The notes: generated by a model not told the origin, from the sequence alone. Positions 52,227 through 62,309 are shown, counted from the stretch's first letter. The stretch: 64,000 nucleotides of DNA from Antarctobacter albus (GCF_900101505.1 NZ_FMZI01000009.1:1-64000), one strand, 5' to 3'. A program made the numbers and translations.

Positions 52227-52739
52227 ATGTCTGACGCCACCGTTGATGAAGACGAGATTGCCGGCAAGAAGCCGTCAAAGCTGCCGCTGATCATTGGCCT
52301 GGTGCTGGCGCTTGTTGGCGGCGGCGGCGGGTTCTACGCGGTGCAGTCGGGGCTCTTTGGCCTTGGTGGTGGCAAGGCGGCGGACAGCCACGCCTCGGCG
52401 GATCACGGCGAACCGCATGTGGCGACAAAGGCCCTGCCCGACGTCACATTCGTCGAGGTGCCACCGGTGCTGATCTCGCTGGGGCCGAACGCCCAGGCGA
52501 CCCACCTGCGCTTTCGCGCCAGCCTTGAGGTGCCGTCGGAATACAAGAGCGAGGTCGAGAAGATCCTGCCGCGCATCCAGGACGTGCTCAACAGCTACCT
52601 GCGCGCGCTCGAAGCGCAGGACATCGAGGCGCAGGGCGCCCTGGTGCGGCTGCGTGGCCAGATGCTGCGCCGGATCAAGCTGGTGGCCGGCGAAGGCCGT
52701 GTGCGCGACCTCCTCGTGCTTGAATTTGTCCTGAATTGA
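52227..52739 (+). CDS. fliL: Flagellar basal-body-associated protein FliL
   Basis: Inner-membrane protein that rings the stator and tunes motor torque. 170 residues: cytoplasmic N-tail, membrane segment (about 18-42), a His/Ala-rich linker, then the periplasmic stomatin-like domain (TFVEVPPVLISLG, HLRFRASLEV, LPRIQDVLNSYLRAL). ATG 52227 follows AGAGGTAAAGA. Divergent from fliF and first of a three-gene flagellar unit. Confidence 0.94.
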   Translation: MSDATVDEDEIAGKKPSKLPLIIGLVLALVGGGGGFYAVQSGLFGLGGGKAADSHASADHGEPHVATKALPDVTFVEVPPVLISLGPNAQATHLRFRASLEVPSEYKSEVEKILPRIQDVLNSYLRALEAQDIEAQGALVRLRGQMLRRIKLVAGEGRVRDLLVLEFVLN

Positions 52740-52750
52740 GGGAGATGGGA

Positions 52751-53098
52751 ATGGAAGCGATTGCAGATATCCTGCTGGTGGCGGGCGCCCTTGGCGCCGG
52801 TTTCTACTGTTTTATCCTGGCGCGGCGGCTGTCGCGCTTTACCGACCTGGAAAACGGCGTCGGTGGCGCCGTCGCGGTACTGTCGGCGCAGGTCGACGAC
52901 CTGACCAGGACCCTGGGCAGCGCCCAGAAAAGCGCGGGCGAATCGAACAAGTCGCTGGGCGAGCTGACCGACAGGGCCGAAGACGTGGCCCGCAGGCTGG
53001 AACTGCTGGTGGCCTCGATGCACGACCTGCCGCAGAACAGCGCGCCGCCACAGCAGGACGCGAAAGATCCGGTTTTCCTGCGCCACTCGCGCAACTGA
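52751..53098 (+). CDS. Conserved-type hypothetical membrane protein between fliL and motE
   Basis: A 115-residue protein with one N-terminal membrane segment (about 5-24) followed by a coiled-coil-like stretch (LSAQVDDLTRTLGSAQK, SLGELTDRAEDVARRLELLV) and a disordered tail. Not recognised. The second of two ATGs, 52751, is chosen because AGGGAG lies six bases before it, immediately after the fliL stop. The place in the operon suggests a motor or basal-body accessory role. Confidence 0.78.
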   Translation: MEAIADILLVAGALGAGFYCFILARRLSRFTDLENGVGGAVAVLSAQVDDLTRTLGSAQKSAGESNKSLGELTDRAEDVARRLELLVASMHDLPQNSAPPQQDAKDPVFLRHSRN

Positions 53099-53132
53099 GC
53101 GTCCGCATCGCCACGCAACACGAGGGTTGAAC

Positions 53133-53804
53133 ATGGCCAAAGCCAAGGTTTCCGCGCGCACCGGCGCCGCAAGATCCGGGCGCAAGGCGCCCAAGCGCAA
53201 GCCGCGTGGCGCCCTCGCGGCGATCTGCGCCCTGCTGGTGACATCCGGCCTGTTGCGGCTGGCCGTGGGCGCCAGCGAGGCGATTGCCCGCGAAGGCGAT
53301 ACCGCCCCGAAACCCCAGCTCGAGGCGGCCCTCGCGGCGGATGCGGCCAAGGCTCGGCCAACTGCCGGGCAACCTGCGCCGCGCGTGGTGGCAGAGGCCG
53401 ACATCAAACCCCTGCTGGAGGCGCTCGACGCCCGCGAGGCCCGCCTGCGCAAGCGCGAATCGGCCATCGACGTGCGCATGCAGGCGCTGGCCGTCGCCGA
53501 AGAGGAAATCGAGCGCAAGATGCAGGCACTGGCCGAGGCCGAGGCCAGCCTGAAGCAAACCCTCGCCCTTGCACGGACCGCCGCCTCGGACGATGTCGAC
53601 AAGCTGACCGACGTCTACGCCAACATGAAACCCAAGCAGGCCGCAGCCCTGTTCGAAGAGATGGACCCCCAGTTTGCCGCTGGTTTCCTTGGCCGGATGC
53701 GCCCGGATGCCGCCGCCGCGATCATGGCCGGGATGACCCCGCAATCCGCTTATCTGGTCAGCGTGATCCTGGCCGGGCGCAACGCGGATGTTCCCAAGGA
53801 GTGA
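53133..53804 (+). CDS. motE: MotE-like flagellar chaperone (MgtE N-terminal-like)
   Basis: A 223-residue protein resembling MotE, the periplasmic chaperone that stabilises the stator-linked MotC in rhizobia. Basic N-tail, membrane/signal segment (about 28-48), a long coiled coil (REARLRKRESAIDVRMQAL onward) and a C-terminal MgtE-N-like helical domain (VYANMKPKQAAALFEEMDP, LGRMRPDAAAAIMAGM). ATG 53133 is preceded by GAGGG. Follows the hypothetical protein by 34 bases. Confidence 0.82.
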   Translation: MAKAKVSARTGAARSGRKAPKRKPRGALAAICALLVTSGLLRLAVGASEAIAREGDTAPKPQLEAALAADAAKARPTAGQPAPRVVAEADIKPLLEALDAREARLRKRESAIDVRMQALAVAEEEIERKMQALAEAEASLKQTLALARTAASDDVDKLTDVYANMKPKQAAALFEEMDPQFAAGFLGRMRPDAAAAIMAGMTPQSAYLVSVILAGRNADVPKE

Positions 53805-53943
53805 TCCCTCTCACCGCTTGGTGTGCCACGTGGGGCGCAGTTGCACGGCAACGTGACGCCCGTGCGGCTGTCACGGGATTGCTTTTCAGACCGTCTTGGG
53901 CCACATAAATTGCCGCACTCGGGATAAAATCGCAGAGGCTGCC

Positions 53944-54498
53944 ATGTTGAACCGCCGTACCTTCCTTGCCGCCTCGGCCACCGCCGCGGCATTCCCCATG
54001 CCCGCGCTCGCCTATTCGGTGGACACGAAATTCAAGCCGCAGGTCGTCTCGATCAAGCCGGACCTGAGCCCGGGCCAGATCCTCATCCTCTCCAAGGCGC
54101 ATTTCCTCTACCTGGTCGAGGCCCCGGGGCAGGCGCGCCGCTATGGCGTCGGGCTTGGCACCGCCGGGCAGGCGATTTCGGGCACCTACGATGTCGGCGG
54201 CAAGAAGAAGTGGCCAACCTGGCGTCCGACCGACGCGATGATCAAGCGCAACCCGAACGCCTACGAAAAATTCATCGACAACGACTATGTCCAGCCGGGT
54301 GGTCCCGGCAACCCGCTGGGCGCGCGGGCGTTGTACCTTTATCGCAACGGGCGCTATACCTTCAACGCGATCCACGGCACGACGGCCCCGCGGTCGATCG
54401 GTCGTTCGGTGTCGAACGGCTGTGTCCGGATGATCAACGATCACGTGATCGACCTCTACGAACGCGTACAACCCGGCGCCAAAGTCACCGTTCTGTGA
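53944..54498 (+). CDS. L,D-transpeptidase (YkuD/ErfK family)
   Basis: A 184-residue periplasmic enzyme that makes 3-3 peptidoglycan cross-links or attaches proteins to the wall. N-terminal NRRTFLAASATAAAF looks like a short twin-arginine-type signal ending PALA. The YkuD active site is complete: AIHGTTAPRSIGR, then SVSNGCVRM with the catalytic cysteine near residue 160. AGAGG precedes ATG 53944. Its stop overlaps the start of the next gene (GTGA). Confidence 0.92.
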   Translation: MLNRRTFLAASATAAAFPMPALAYSVDTKFKPQVVSIKPDLSPGQILILSKAHFLYLVEAPGQARRYGVGLGTAGQAISGTYDVGGKKKWPTWRPTDAMIKRNPNAYEKFIDNDYVQPGGPGNPLGARALYLYRNGRYTFNAIHGTTAPRSIGRSVSNGCVRMINDHVIDLYERVQPGAKVTVL

Positions 54499-55661
54499 CG
54501 GGTGGGCGCGCGCAGGCATCCGGGCGCTTCGATCTGATCGTTCTCGGGGCCGGACCCGCCGGGTCCGCCGCCGCGATGAGCGCGGTTCAGGCCGGGCTGC
54601 GCGTTGCGCTGGTCGACAAGGCGCGATTTCCCCGTAACAAGCTGTGCGGCGGTGGCCTGACCGGCCGCGCCATTTCGCGCTATCGCCAGACCTTCGGCGG
54701 AACACTGCCACCCGTTCCGCTGGAACGTCGCGACATGTTCACCTTTCATGCCTACGGTCAGCCGCTCGGCGACAGTCGCGATGCTCCCCCCCTGCACCTG
54801 GGTATGCGCCATGAGCTGGACGCGGCGCTGGTCGAACAGGCACTTGCGGCAGGTGCGGTGGATTTCACCGGGCAGAGCGGCACGCTGGACCCCGATGGCC
54901 CGGCACTGGACCTGCCCGGCGGCCGGATCGAGGCGCCGCTGCTGATCGCCGCCGACGGCGTCAACAGCCCGACAGCGCGGACACTCTTTGGCGCCGCCTT
55001 CGACCGGACCCGGATCGGATTTGCCCTGGAGGTCGAGCATCCCGGCGCCGATCCCGACCGCCCCCTGCGCATCGATTTCGGCGCCGCGGACTGGGGCTAT
55101 GGCTGGCAGTTCCCGAAACCCCGGGGCACCACTGTGGGCCTCGGCGGCGTGATGTCCCGAAACGCCGACATGAAAGGCGCGCTCGCCCGTTACCTTTGCC
55201 AGCTGGGCCTGCCGGACACATTACCGGTCAAGGGACAGTTCCTGCCCTTCGGCGACTTCCGGGCCGTCCCCGGCAAGGGGCGCATCCTGCTGGCCGGCGA
55301 TGCGGCGGGACTTGTGGACCCGATCACCGGAGAGGGTATTGCCCATGCGCTGGACAGCGGCGCGCTTGCGGCCCGCGCCGCCTGCCACGCTCTTGAACTG
55401 GGCGCGCCGGACAAGGCCCTGACCGGCTATACTAACGCGTTGCGTCCGATCCATCGCGGCTTGCGCCATGCCCGACTGTTGCGGAACCTCATGTTCCGCG
55501 AAACCCTGCGCCCTGCCTTCATCCGCAGTTTCCGCAACTCTCGCACCCTGCGCGGCGAATACCTGCGCATGATGGCCGGAGAGACGGATTATGGCCCCCT
55601 GATGCAGAAGATGGCCGCGAGACTGCCGGGCTTTGCCTGGCGCGCCGTCAGCGGAACATGA
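54495..55661 (+). CDS. Geranylgeranyl-reductase-family FAD-dependent oxidoreductase
   Basis: A 388-residue flavoprotein. FAD-binding motif LIVLGAGPAGSAAAM at about 15, KLCGGGLTGRAI, then VGLGGVMS and LAGDAAGLVDPITGEGIAHAL, the order seen in geranylgeranyl reductases and related enzymes (TIGR02032). It may reduce isoprenoid chains or act on lipids or quinones; BchP identity cannot be claimed. Best start GTG 54495, overlapping the L,D-transpeptidase stop. The frame opens well before that, inside the upstream gene. Confidence 0.85.
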   Translation: MTGGRAQASGRFDLIVLGAGPAGSAAAMSAVQAGLRVALVDKARFPRNKLCGGGLTGRAISRYRQTFGGTLPPVPLERRDMFTFHAYGQPLGDSRDAPPLHLGMRHELDAALVEQALAAGAVDFTGQSGTLDPDGPALDLPGGRIEAPLLIAADGVNSPTARTLFGAAFDRTRIGFALEVEHPGADPDRPLRIDFGAADWGYGWQFPKPRGTTVGLGGVMSRNADMKGALARYLCQLGLPDTLPVKGQFLPFGDFRAVPGKGRILLAGDAAGLVDPITGEGIAHALDSGALAARAACHALELGAPDKALTGYTNALRPIHRGLRHARLLRNLMFRETLRPAFIRSFRNSRTLRGEYLRMMAGETDYGPLMQKMAARLPGFAWRAVSGT

Positions 55662-55700
55662 AGAATCTTAACGAATATCCCCCGCGCCACGCGTCGGGTC

Positions 55701-55715
55701 TTAAGGCTTTGTTAG
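55701..55715. promoter_or_regulatory. CtrA-like box before the 63-residue membrane protein
   Basis: TTAA-GGCTTTG-TTAG, the same variant of the CtrA consensus as in the fliF-fliL gap, lies 38 bases before GTG 55754 and 39 after the preceding stop. It would give this small gene its own cell-cycle or motility promoter. Inferred from pattern and position only. Confidence 0.4.
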
Positions 55716-55753
55716 GGTCTGACCACGTACCTTCCAAACAGATGGAGGGTGTA

Positions 55754-55945
55754 GTGGCTATTTTCTCTTTCCTTATAGGTTGCACGATCGGACTGGCCTG
55801 CGCGGTGGTCGGATGGCTCGGGTTCGACATGTCGTTGCTCGCCGCCTTCGGCCTTTACCTCAGCGTCAGTCTGCTTGTGGGCATGGCCCTGATCCTGGCG
55901 TCCTTGCACACCCTCGACCACGACTGCACAGAGGTCGACGCCTGA
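55754..55945 (+). CDS. Small two-helix membrane protein, function unknown
   Basis: 63 residues with two hydrophobic segments (about 2-22 and 27-50), ending in an acidic HTLDHDCTEVDA tail. The frame opens at 55658, overlapping the previous stop, but GTG 55754 with GGAGGG four bases upstream, just after a CtrA-like box, is the better start; ATG 55742 is the alternative. Not recognised. Confidence 0.65.
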   Translation: MAIFSFLIGCTIGLACAVVGWLGFDMSLLAAFGLYLSVSLLVGMALILASLHTLDHDCTEVDA

Positions 55946-55949
55946 CCGG

Positions 55950-56621
55950 TCAGCGGTCAACCCGTGCAATCAGCGCCTCGACCTTCGGCCCCACCGCCTC
56001 GACAATCCGTGCCACGCCTGCGCCATTGGGATGGATGCCATCGGGCTGCATGTAACGGCCAAGGTCAGCCGGCATCTCGCCGTCCTGCATCAGACCTGCA
56101 AAGAAACTCTCCAGGTACAGCGCGTCATAGGCCTCGGCCAGCTCGGGATAGATCGCGTCGAACTGTGCCTTGTAGTCGGGACCGTAGTTCCCCGGCGCCG
56201 ACATCCCGATCAACAAAACCTCCAGCCCGCGCGCCTCGGCGACCTTCAGGATACCCTCGATATTGGCGCGCGCCGCCGCCGGGTCGATGCCACGCAACAG
56301 GTCATTGCCGCCCAGCGCCACAATCATCGCCTGGATCTCGGGCGTGAGTGACCACTCCACCCGCGCCAGCCCGCCCGCCGTGGTATCCCCCGACACCCCG
56401 GCATTGACGATCCGCACCTCGTGTCCACGTTCGGCCAGCCAAGCCCGCAACTGTGGCACGAACCCTTCCTGTTCGATCAGCCCGTAACCCTGCGTCAGGC
56501 TGTCGCCCAGTGCCAGGATATGCACACGCTCCGCCGCCGCGCCGGTCGCCAGCAGCAGCAAGACCACCGCCAATGCCTTGTTGCGCAAGCCCAACAGCCC
56601 ATATCTGACCCAGTGCAACAT
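55950..56621 (-). CDS. tesA: SGNH-type esterase / thioesterase I (TesA-like)
   Basis: A 223-residue periplasmic hydrolase of the TesA/arylesterase family. Signal peptide (to about 30), then ALGDSLTQGYG (catalytic Ser), VSGDTTAGGL, ALGGNDLLRGI (oxyanion Asn) and DGIHPNGAG (Asp and His). It is divergent from the ABC ATPase gene with 15 bases between starts, the same arrangement as E. coli tesA and ybbA-ybbP. ATG 56621 has little ribosome site. Confidence 0.93.
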   Translation of the reverse strand: MLHWVRYGLLGLRNKALAVVLLLLATGAAAERVHILALGDSLTQGYGLIEQEGFVPQLRAWLAERGHEVRIVNAGVSGDTTAGGLARVEWSLTPEIQAMIVALGGNDLLRGIDPAAARANIEGILKVAEARGLEVLLIGMSAPGNYGPDYKAQFDAIYPELAEAYDALYLESFFAGLMQDGEMPADLGRYMQPDGIHPNGAGVARIVEAVGPKVEALIARVDR

Positions 56622-56636
56622 GTTCCGAGGCCCCCC

Positions 56637-57325
<689 letters not shown>

Positions 57326-57329
<4 letters not shown>

Positions 57330-59842
57330 GCCTTGCCACTTCGGCGCGCTTTGCACGGCGCGAGCTGCGCGGCGGCCTGCGCGGATTCCGCATCTTCCTC
57401 GCCTGTCTTGCGCTGGGCGTGGCCGCCATTGCCGGCGTCGGCTCGGTGCGCTCGGCGATCCAGACCGGGCTGGAAGATCAGGGCGCCGTCCTGCTGGGCG
57501 GCGATGCCCTGGCCGAGTTCACCTACCGCTTTGCCACCGAGGACGAACGCGCCTGGATGCAGGAGACCGCGACCGCGGTTTCGGAGGTTACGGATTTCCG
57601 CTCGATGGCCACGGTGACGCGCGACGGCACCACGGAACGCGGTCTGACACAGGTGAAATCCGTGGACACCGCCTATCCCCTGCTGGGCGAGATCGTGCTG
57701 GAGCCGCCGATGCCGCTGGCCGAGGCGCTGGCGGATCACGGTGCCGTCATGGCCCCGATCCTCGCCGACCGCCTGGCGCTGCAACCCGGCGACACATTCC
57801 GGCTGGGCACACGAGATTTCACCCTGCGCGCCACCATCGCCGTCGAACCGGACGATGCCGGGGACGGGTTCGGCCTTGGCCCGCGCACCATCGTCCGAAC
57901 CGCCGACCTGAAAGGCTCCGGCCTGCTCAGCGAAGGGTCCCTGTTCGAAACTGAATACAGGATGCTCCTGCCGCCGGGCACCGACCTCGACACCGTCCGC
58001 GCCGGGGCGTTGGAGCGGTTCGAGGACAAGGGCCTCAGCTGGCGCGACGCGCGCAACGGCGCCCCCGGGATCGCCCGTTTCGTCGAGAGGCTGGGCAGTT
58101 TCCTCGTCCTCGTCGGGCTGTCCGGTCTTGCCGTCGGCGGAATCGGCGTGTCGGCGGCGGTGCGCGCCTATCTTGCGCGCAAGACCAGCGTAATCGCCAC
58201 GCTGCGCACTTTGGGGGCCACCCGCAGCACCATCTTCCAGACCTATTTCATCCAGATCGGCATGCTCAGCCTTGTCGGCATCGCGCTGGGCCTGGTCCTG
58301 GGCGCGCTGGTGCCGATCCTCTTTGCCCCGCTCATCGCGGGCGCCTTGCCCGTCCCAACTGTCTTTACCCTTTACCCCGGCGCACTGGGCGAGGCGGCAC
58401 TCTACGGGGTGCTGACTGCGCTGCTGTTCACGCTCTGGCCGCTGGCACGGGCCGAGGAGGTGCGCGCCGCGACCCTCTTTCGCGACGCGCTGGACAGCGC
58501 GCGCCTGCTGCCCGCCTGGCGGTACGTGCTGGCAACGCTGGTGCTGGTTGCCCTGCTGGTCGGCAGCGCGACGCTCTTTGCCGGGCGGCCCGGGCTGACG
58601 CTCTGGATCGCGGGCGGGATCGCCGGGGCGCTGCTGGTGCTGCTGGGCGCCGCCTGGGCGATCCGCTGGCTGGCGCGCCTTGCCACGCCGGCCACGCGCG
58701 GCAGACCCACATGGCGCTGGGCGCTGGGTGCCATCGGCGGACCACGCGAAAGCGCCGGGTCGGTCGTGCTGTCGCTGGGCCTGGGCCTGACGGTGCTGGC
58801 CGCCATCGGGCAGATCGACGGCAACCTGCAAAGCGCGATCCAGCGCGACCTGCCAGAGGTCGCGCCCTCGTATTTCTTTGTCGACATCCAGAAGGACCAG
58901 ATGCCCGGCTACCTCGAGCGGCTGGAAAACGATCCCGCGGTCAGCCGCATCGACAGCGCGCCCATGCTGCGCGGTATCATCACCCGGATCAACGGTCAGC
59001 CGGCGACAGAGGTCGTGGGCGAACACTGGGTCCTGCGCGGCGACAGGGGCGTGACCTATTCCGAAACACCGGGCGCACGCACCACCGTTACCGCCGGAGA
59101 ATGGTGGCCAGAGGGCTACAGCGGCCCGCCGCAGGTCAGCTTTGCCGCCGAAGAGGCCGAGGAAATGGGCCTGAAACTTGGCGACACGCTGACCGTCAAC
59201 ATCCTGGGCCGCGACATCACCGCCACCATCACCTCGTTCCGAGAGGTCGATTTCTCGACCGCCGGGATCGGCTTTGTCATGACGATGAACCCCGCCGCGC
59301 TGTCCGCCGCGCCGCATACCTTCATCTCGACCGTCTACGCCGAGGAAGCGGCAGAGGCGCAGATCCTGCGCGATCTCGCCGGGCAATACCCCAACATCAC
59401 CGCCATCCGAGTCCGCGACGCCATCGACCGGGTCAGCGAACTGCTGGACGGGATCGGCCTGGCGGTGCGCTGGGGCGCGGCGGCAACGCTGCTGACCGGC
59501 TTCCTGGTGCTGATCGGCGCGGCGGCAGCGGGCGAGGGCGCGCGCACCTACGAGGCGGCGGTGCTCAAGACCCTCGGCGCCACCCGCGCCCGCATCCTGC
59601 AAAGCTTTGCCCTGAGGTCTGCCCTGCTGGGCGGGGCCGCAGGGGCCGTGGCGCTGGGCGCGGGCATCGCAGGGGCCTGGGCGGTCATGACCTTCGTGAT
59701 GGAAACCGATTTCGCCGTGATCTGGCCCTCGGCCATCGGGATCGTCACCGGCGGGGTGCTGGCGACGCTTCTGGCCGGCCTGGGCTTTGCCTGGCGTCCG
59801 CTGGCGGCCCGGCCCGCGGGGGTGCTGCGCGCACGGGAATGA
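57326..59842 (+). CDS. ybbP: ABC transporter permease with FtsX domains (YbbP-like)
   Basis: An 838-residue permease. A first membrane segment (about 22-42) is followed by a MacB-type periplasmic domain, then FtsX blocks (KTSVIATLRTLGATRSTIF near 290 and AAVLKTLGATRARILQSF near 750), each with three or four membrane segments, ten in all, as in YbbP. Start ATG 57326 overlaps the ATPase stop. This family works as a mechanotransmitter or lipid extruder rather than a classical importer. Confidence 0.93.
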
Positions 59843-59926
59843 CGATCCGGACAGGCTGTCACGTTGCATCCCGTGCCCCGGACTGGCACCACCGGGAGCA
59901 ACCGAAACCATCGCCGGATCTGTCCC

Positions 59927-60871
59927 ATGAGTGATTCCCTGCCGATGCCGGTCACGGCGCCGCTGACCTCCGCCCAGCGCACGCAGCTTTTCAACCTTGT
60001 CCGCCGCGCCGCCAAGGCCGAGATCATGCCGCGTTTCCGCAAGCTTGGCACCCATCAGATCGGCGAAAAGACCGGCCCGCAGGACCTGGTGACAGAGGCC
60101 GACACCAGCGCCGAGGCGATGATAACGCGGGGCCTGCAACGGTTCTTTCCCTCTGCCGTGATCGTCGGCGAAGAGGCGGCCTCGTCCAATCCCGACCTGG
60201 TCAAGAAGATCCCCGAGGCGGAACTCTGCTTTACCATCGACCCGGTCGACGGCACCTGGAACTTTGCCAAGGGCCTGCCGCTGTTCGGGGTCATGGTCTC
60301 TGTGCTGCGCTTTGGCCGCCCGGTCTTTGGCCTGCTCTACGATCCGGTGCTGAACGACATCGTCTGGGCCGATACAGAACATCCCGCCCAGATGCAGCTA
60401 CCGCGCCGCGACAGCCGGTTCGTCAACACGGATCATGACCAGAACAAGCCACTGGACCAGCTCAACGGCTTCGTGCCGCTGTTCCTGATCCCCGAGGACA
60501 AGCGCGCCGAAGCCGCCGCCACCCTGCCGAAATTCGGGCGGGTCTGGTCGCTGCGCTGCGCCTGCCACGAATTCCGCACGCTGGCTCAGGGTGAGGTCGA
60601 CTTCGTTCTGTTCGCGAAACTCACGGCATGGGACCAGCCCGCGGGCGTCGTCGTGACGCGGCAGGCGGGCGGCCATGTCGCCATGCTGGACGGGTCGGAA
60701 TACGCCGGCGACACCAGCTCGGGCTACCTGCTGGCGGCCAGCGACAAGGCAACCTGGGACAAGGTGCGCGACGCCTTTGCCTTTCTGTTGGACGCCCCAG
60801 CGCCCGACCCGGCCCCGGCGCCCGAGAAAAACGCTTATCCGGGTGAACTGGCCGTCGACAGCGACGCCTGA
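59927..60871 (+). CDS. Inositol monophosphatase family protein
   Basis: A 314-residue Mg-dependent phosphatase of the IMPase/FBPase fold. VGEEA, IDPVDGTWNFAKGLPLFGVMV (metal-binding DPxDGTxN) and TAWDQPAGVVVTRQAGG (WDxxAG) are all present. The substrate may be inositol phosphate, histidinol phosphate or a nucleotide. The C-terminal tail is Pro/Ala-rich and beyond the family core. ATG 59927 has a weak ribosome site. Converges with the YafY gene, eight bases between stops. Confidence 0.9.
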   Translation: MSDSLPMPVTAPLTSAQRTQLFNLVRRAAKAEIMPRFRKLGTHQIGEKTGPQDLVTEADTSAEAMITRGLQRFFPSAVIVGEEAASSNPDLVKKIPEAELCFTIDPVDGTWNFAKGLPLFGVMVSVLRFGRPVFGLLYDPVLNDIVWADTEHPAQMQLPRRDSRFVNTDHDQNKPLDQLNGFVPLFLIPEDKRAEAAATLPKFGRVWSLRCACHEFRTLAQGEVDFVLFAKLTAWDQPAGVVVTRQAGGHVAMLDGSEYAGDTSSGYLLAASDKATWDKVRDAFAFLLDAPAPDPAPAPEKNAYPGELAVDSDA

Positions 60872-60879
60872 GGCACGCC

Positions 60880-61569
60880 CTAGGCCCTGCTCTTGCAGCG
60901 GGCCGCGTAGTCGCGCAGCAAGGGCACGCGCCGGGGGCGAAAGCTGCGCCCGTTCAGGGCGGCGCTTTCGATCCCCGAGGCATGGAACAGGCGCCAGTCC
61001 TGCCGCAGGCAACACCAGACCAGCACCATCAGGGCGCCGTCCGAATAGCTGATCCCCAGCGGCCAGACCTCGCGCTCGGTCACCTGGTCCTTGAGGTCGC
61101 GATAGCGCACGTCCAGTGCCAATTCCTCCCAGCAGGCTTGCCGCAACATCGCCATGTCCACGGTAAAATCCACCGGCCTGGGCGGCGCGCGAAAGCTGCG
61201 CAGGGCCGTGTGCATGGCCTGCCGCGATTGCCCGTCCGCCAGCGTGGCGATGATCCGCGCAAGGGCGGATTGCCCCGCCGCCTCCAGCGCAGAGTCACCT
61301 GTCTGGCGCAGCTCTCCGACCGCAAGCACCAGCGCCTCGATCTCCAGCCGGGAAAAGCTCTGCGGCGGCAGGGCGGGATCCTCGGTCAGCCGATAGCCCA
61401 CCCCCGCCTCACCATCGATCAGGGCGCCCCCCGCGCGCAACGTGGCAATGTCGCGGTACAGCTGGCGCCGCGAGACACCAGTTTCCTCGGCCAGCCGCGT
61501 GGCCGTGACCGGCGCAGGCAGGCGGCGCAGCGCGTCCATGAGGCGAAAGAGGCGATCGGTCCGGGCCAT
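60880..61569 (-). CDS. YafY-type transcriptional regulator (HTH + WYL domain)
   Basis: A 229-residue DNA-binding regulator. An N-terminal winged helix (MARTDRLFRLMDALRRL, TRLAEETGVSRRQLYRDI) is followed by a WYL-type ligand-sensing domain, in which VRYRDLKDQVTEREVWPLGI marks the typical strand pair. ATG 61569 lies two bases from a perfect inverted repeat and is divergent from the GST gene, which it probably controls along with itself. Confidence 0.9.
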   Translation of the reverse strand: MARTDRLFRLMDALRRLPAPVTATRLAEETGVSRRQLYRDIATLRAGGALIDGEAGVGYRLTEDPALPPQSFSRLEIEALVLAVGELRQTGDSALEAAGQSALARIIATLADGQSRQAMHTALRSFRAPPRPVDFTVDMAMLRQACWEELALDVRYRDLKDQVTEREVWPLGISYSDGALMVLVWCCLRQDWRLFHASGIESAALNGRSFRPRRVPLLRDYAARCKSRA

Positions 61570-61570
61570 G

Positions 61571-61587
61571 CTGACAGCATCTGTCAG
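61571..61587. promoter_or_regulatory. Inverted repeat operator candidate for the YafY regulator
   Basis: CTGACAG-CAT-CTGTCAG is a perfect 7-bp inverted repeat with a 3-base spacer, ending one base before the regulator's start codon and 46 bases before the GST start. Half-site and spacing fit a homodimeric regulator. Occupancy would block the regulator's ribosome site or promoter and could act on the GST promoter. Confidence 0.6.
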
Positions 61588-61633
61588 CAGGTGAGCGCTA
61601 AAGCAAGGCATTCCCGAGTAACAGGAGAGACCC

Positions 61634-62242
61634 ATGCTCACGCTTTACCACGCCCCGCGCTCACGCTCGACCTCCATCATGGTGCTGATCGAGGAGATGG
61701 GGATTGCCGACCAGATCGAGGTCATCGAGGTCACTGTCGCCCGTGGCGATGGCAGCGGCGCCCCGGACGCAAAGAACCCCCACCCCGAAAAGAAGGTGCC
61801 CTACCTGACCGACGGCACCGACACTGTGCGCGAACGCGGCGCCATCATCGCCTACCTGACCGACAGGTTCCCCGACGCCGGCTTTGGCCGTCCCGTCGGC
61901 CATCCGCAGCGCGGCGCTTTCCTCAGCTGGCTGTTCTTCTACCAGGGCGTGATGGAACCGCTGCTTGTGCTCGACTGGGCAAAGATCGACCATCCCATCG
62001 TGCAGGCGACCTTTCGCGACATGAAAACCGTCGTGACCCGCCTGGCCGAGGCACTCGACGGCCACCCCTACCTGCTGGGCAACGACTATTCGGCGGTGGA
62101 CCTGCTGCTGTCGAGCCCCTTCCAATGGCTGCCGGACGCCGCGCCGGACAACCCCGCCGTCAAGGCCTGGATCGACCGTTGCGCCGACCGTCCGGCGATG
62201 AAGACCGTGGCAGAGCGCGAAAGCGCCGAGGTGCAGGCCTGA
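61634..62242 (+). CDS. Glutathione S-transferase family protein
   Basis: A 202-residue two-domain protein. The thioredoxin-like N-domain has YHAPRSRSTSIMVLIEEMG with a Ser-rich active-site loop, KKVPYLTDGTDTVRERGAIIAYL (GSH-site cis-Pro and Glu-Arg-Gly), and the helical C-domain has NDYSAVDLLL. Start ATG 61634 has AGGAG upstream. Divergent from the YafY regulator; a strong terminator follows. Confidence 0.92.
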   Translation: MLTLYHAPRSRSTSIMVLIEEMGIADQIEVIEVTVARGDGSGAPDAKNPHPEKKVPYLTDGTDTVRERGAIIAYLTDRFPDAGFGRPVGHPQRGAFLSWLFFYQGVMEPLLVLDWAKIDHPIVQATFRDMKTVVTRLAEALDGHPYLLGNDYSAVDLLLSSPFQWLPDAAPDNPAVKAWIDRCADRPAMKTVAERESAEVQA

Positions 62243-62256
62243 CTCCACAAACGACA

Positions 62257-62288
62257 ATGCCCTCGCAGCTCCCTGCGAGGGCATTTTC
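62257..62288. terminator. Bidirectional terminator between the GST gene and gcvP
   Basis: AATGCCCTCGCAG (62257-62269) pairs with CTGCGAGGGCATT (62274-62286) around a 4-base loop and is followed by TT. It sits between convergent stops (62242 and 62310) and can serve both strands because the stem ends in A/T pairs. Confidence 0.88.
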
Positions 62289-62309
62289 TCGTGCAGTGGC
62301 CCGATCAGC

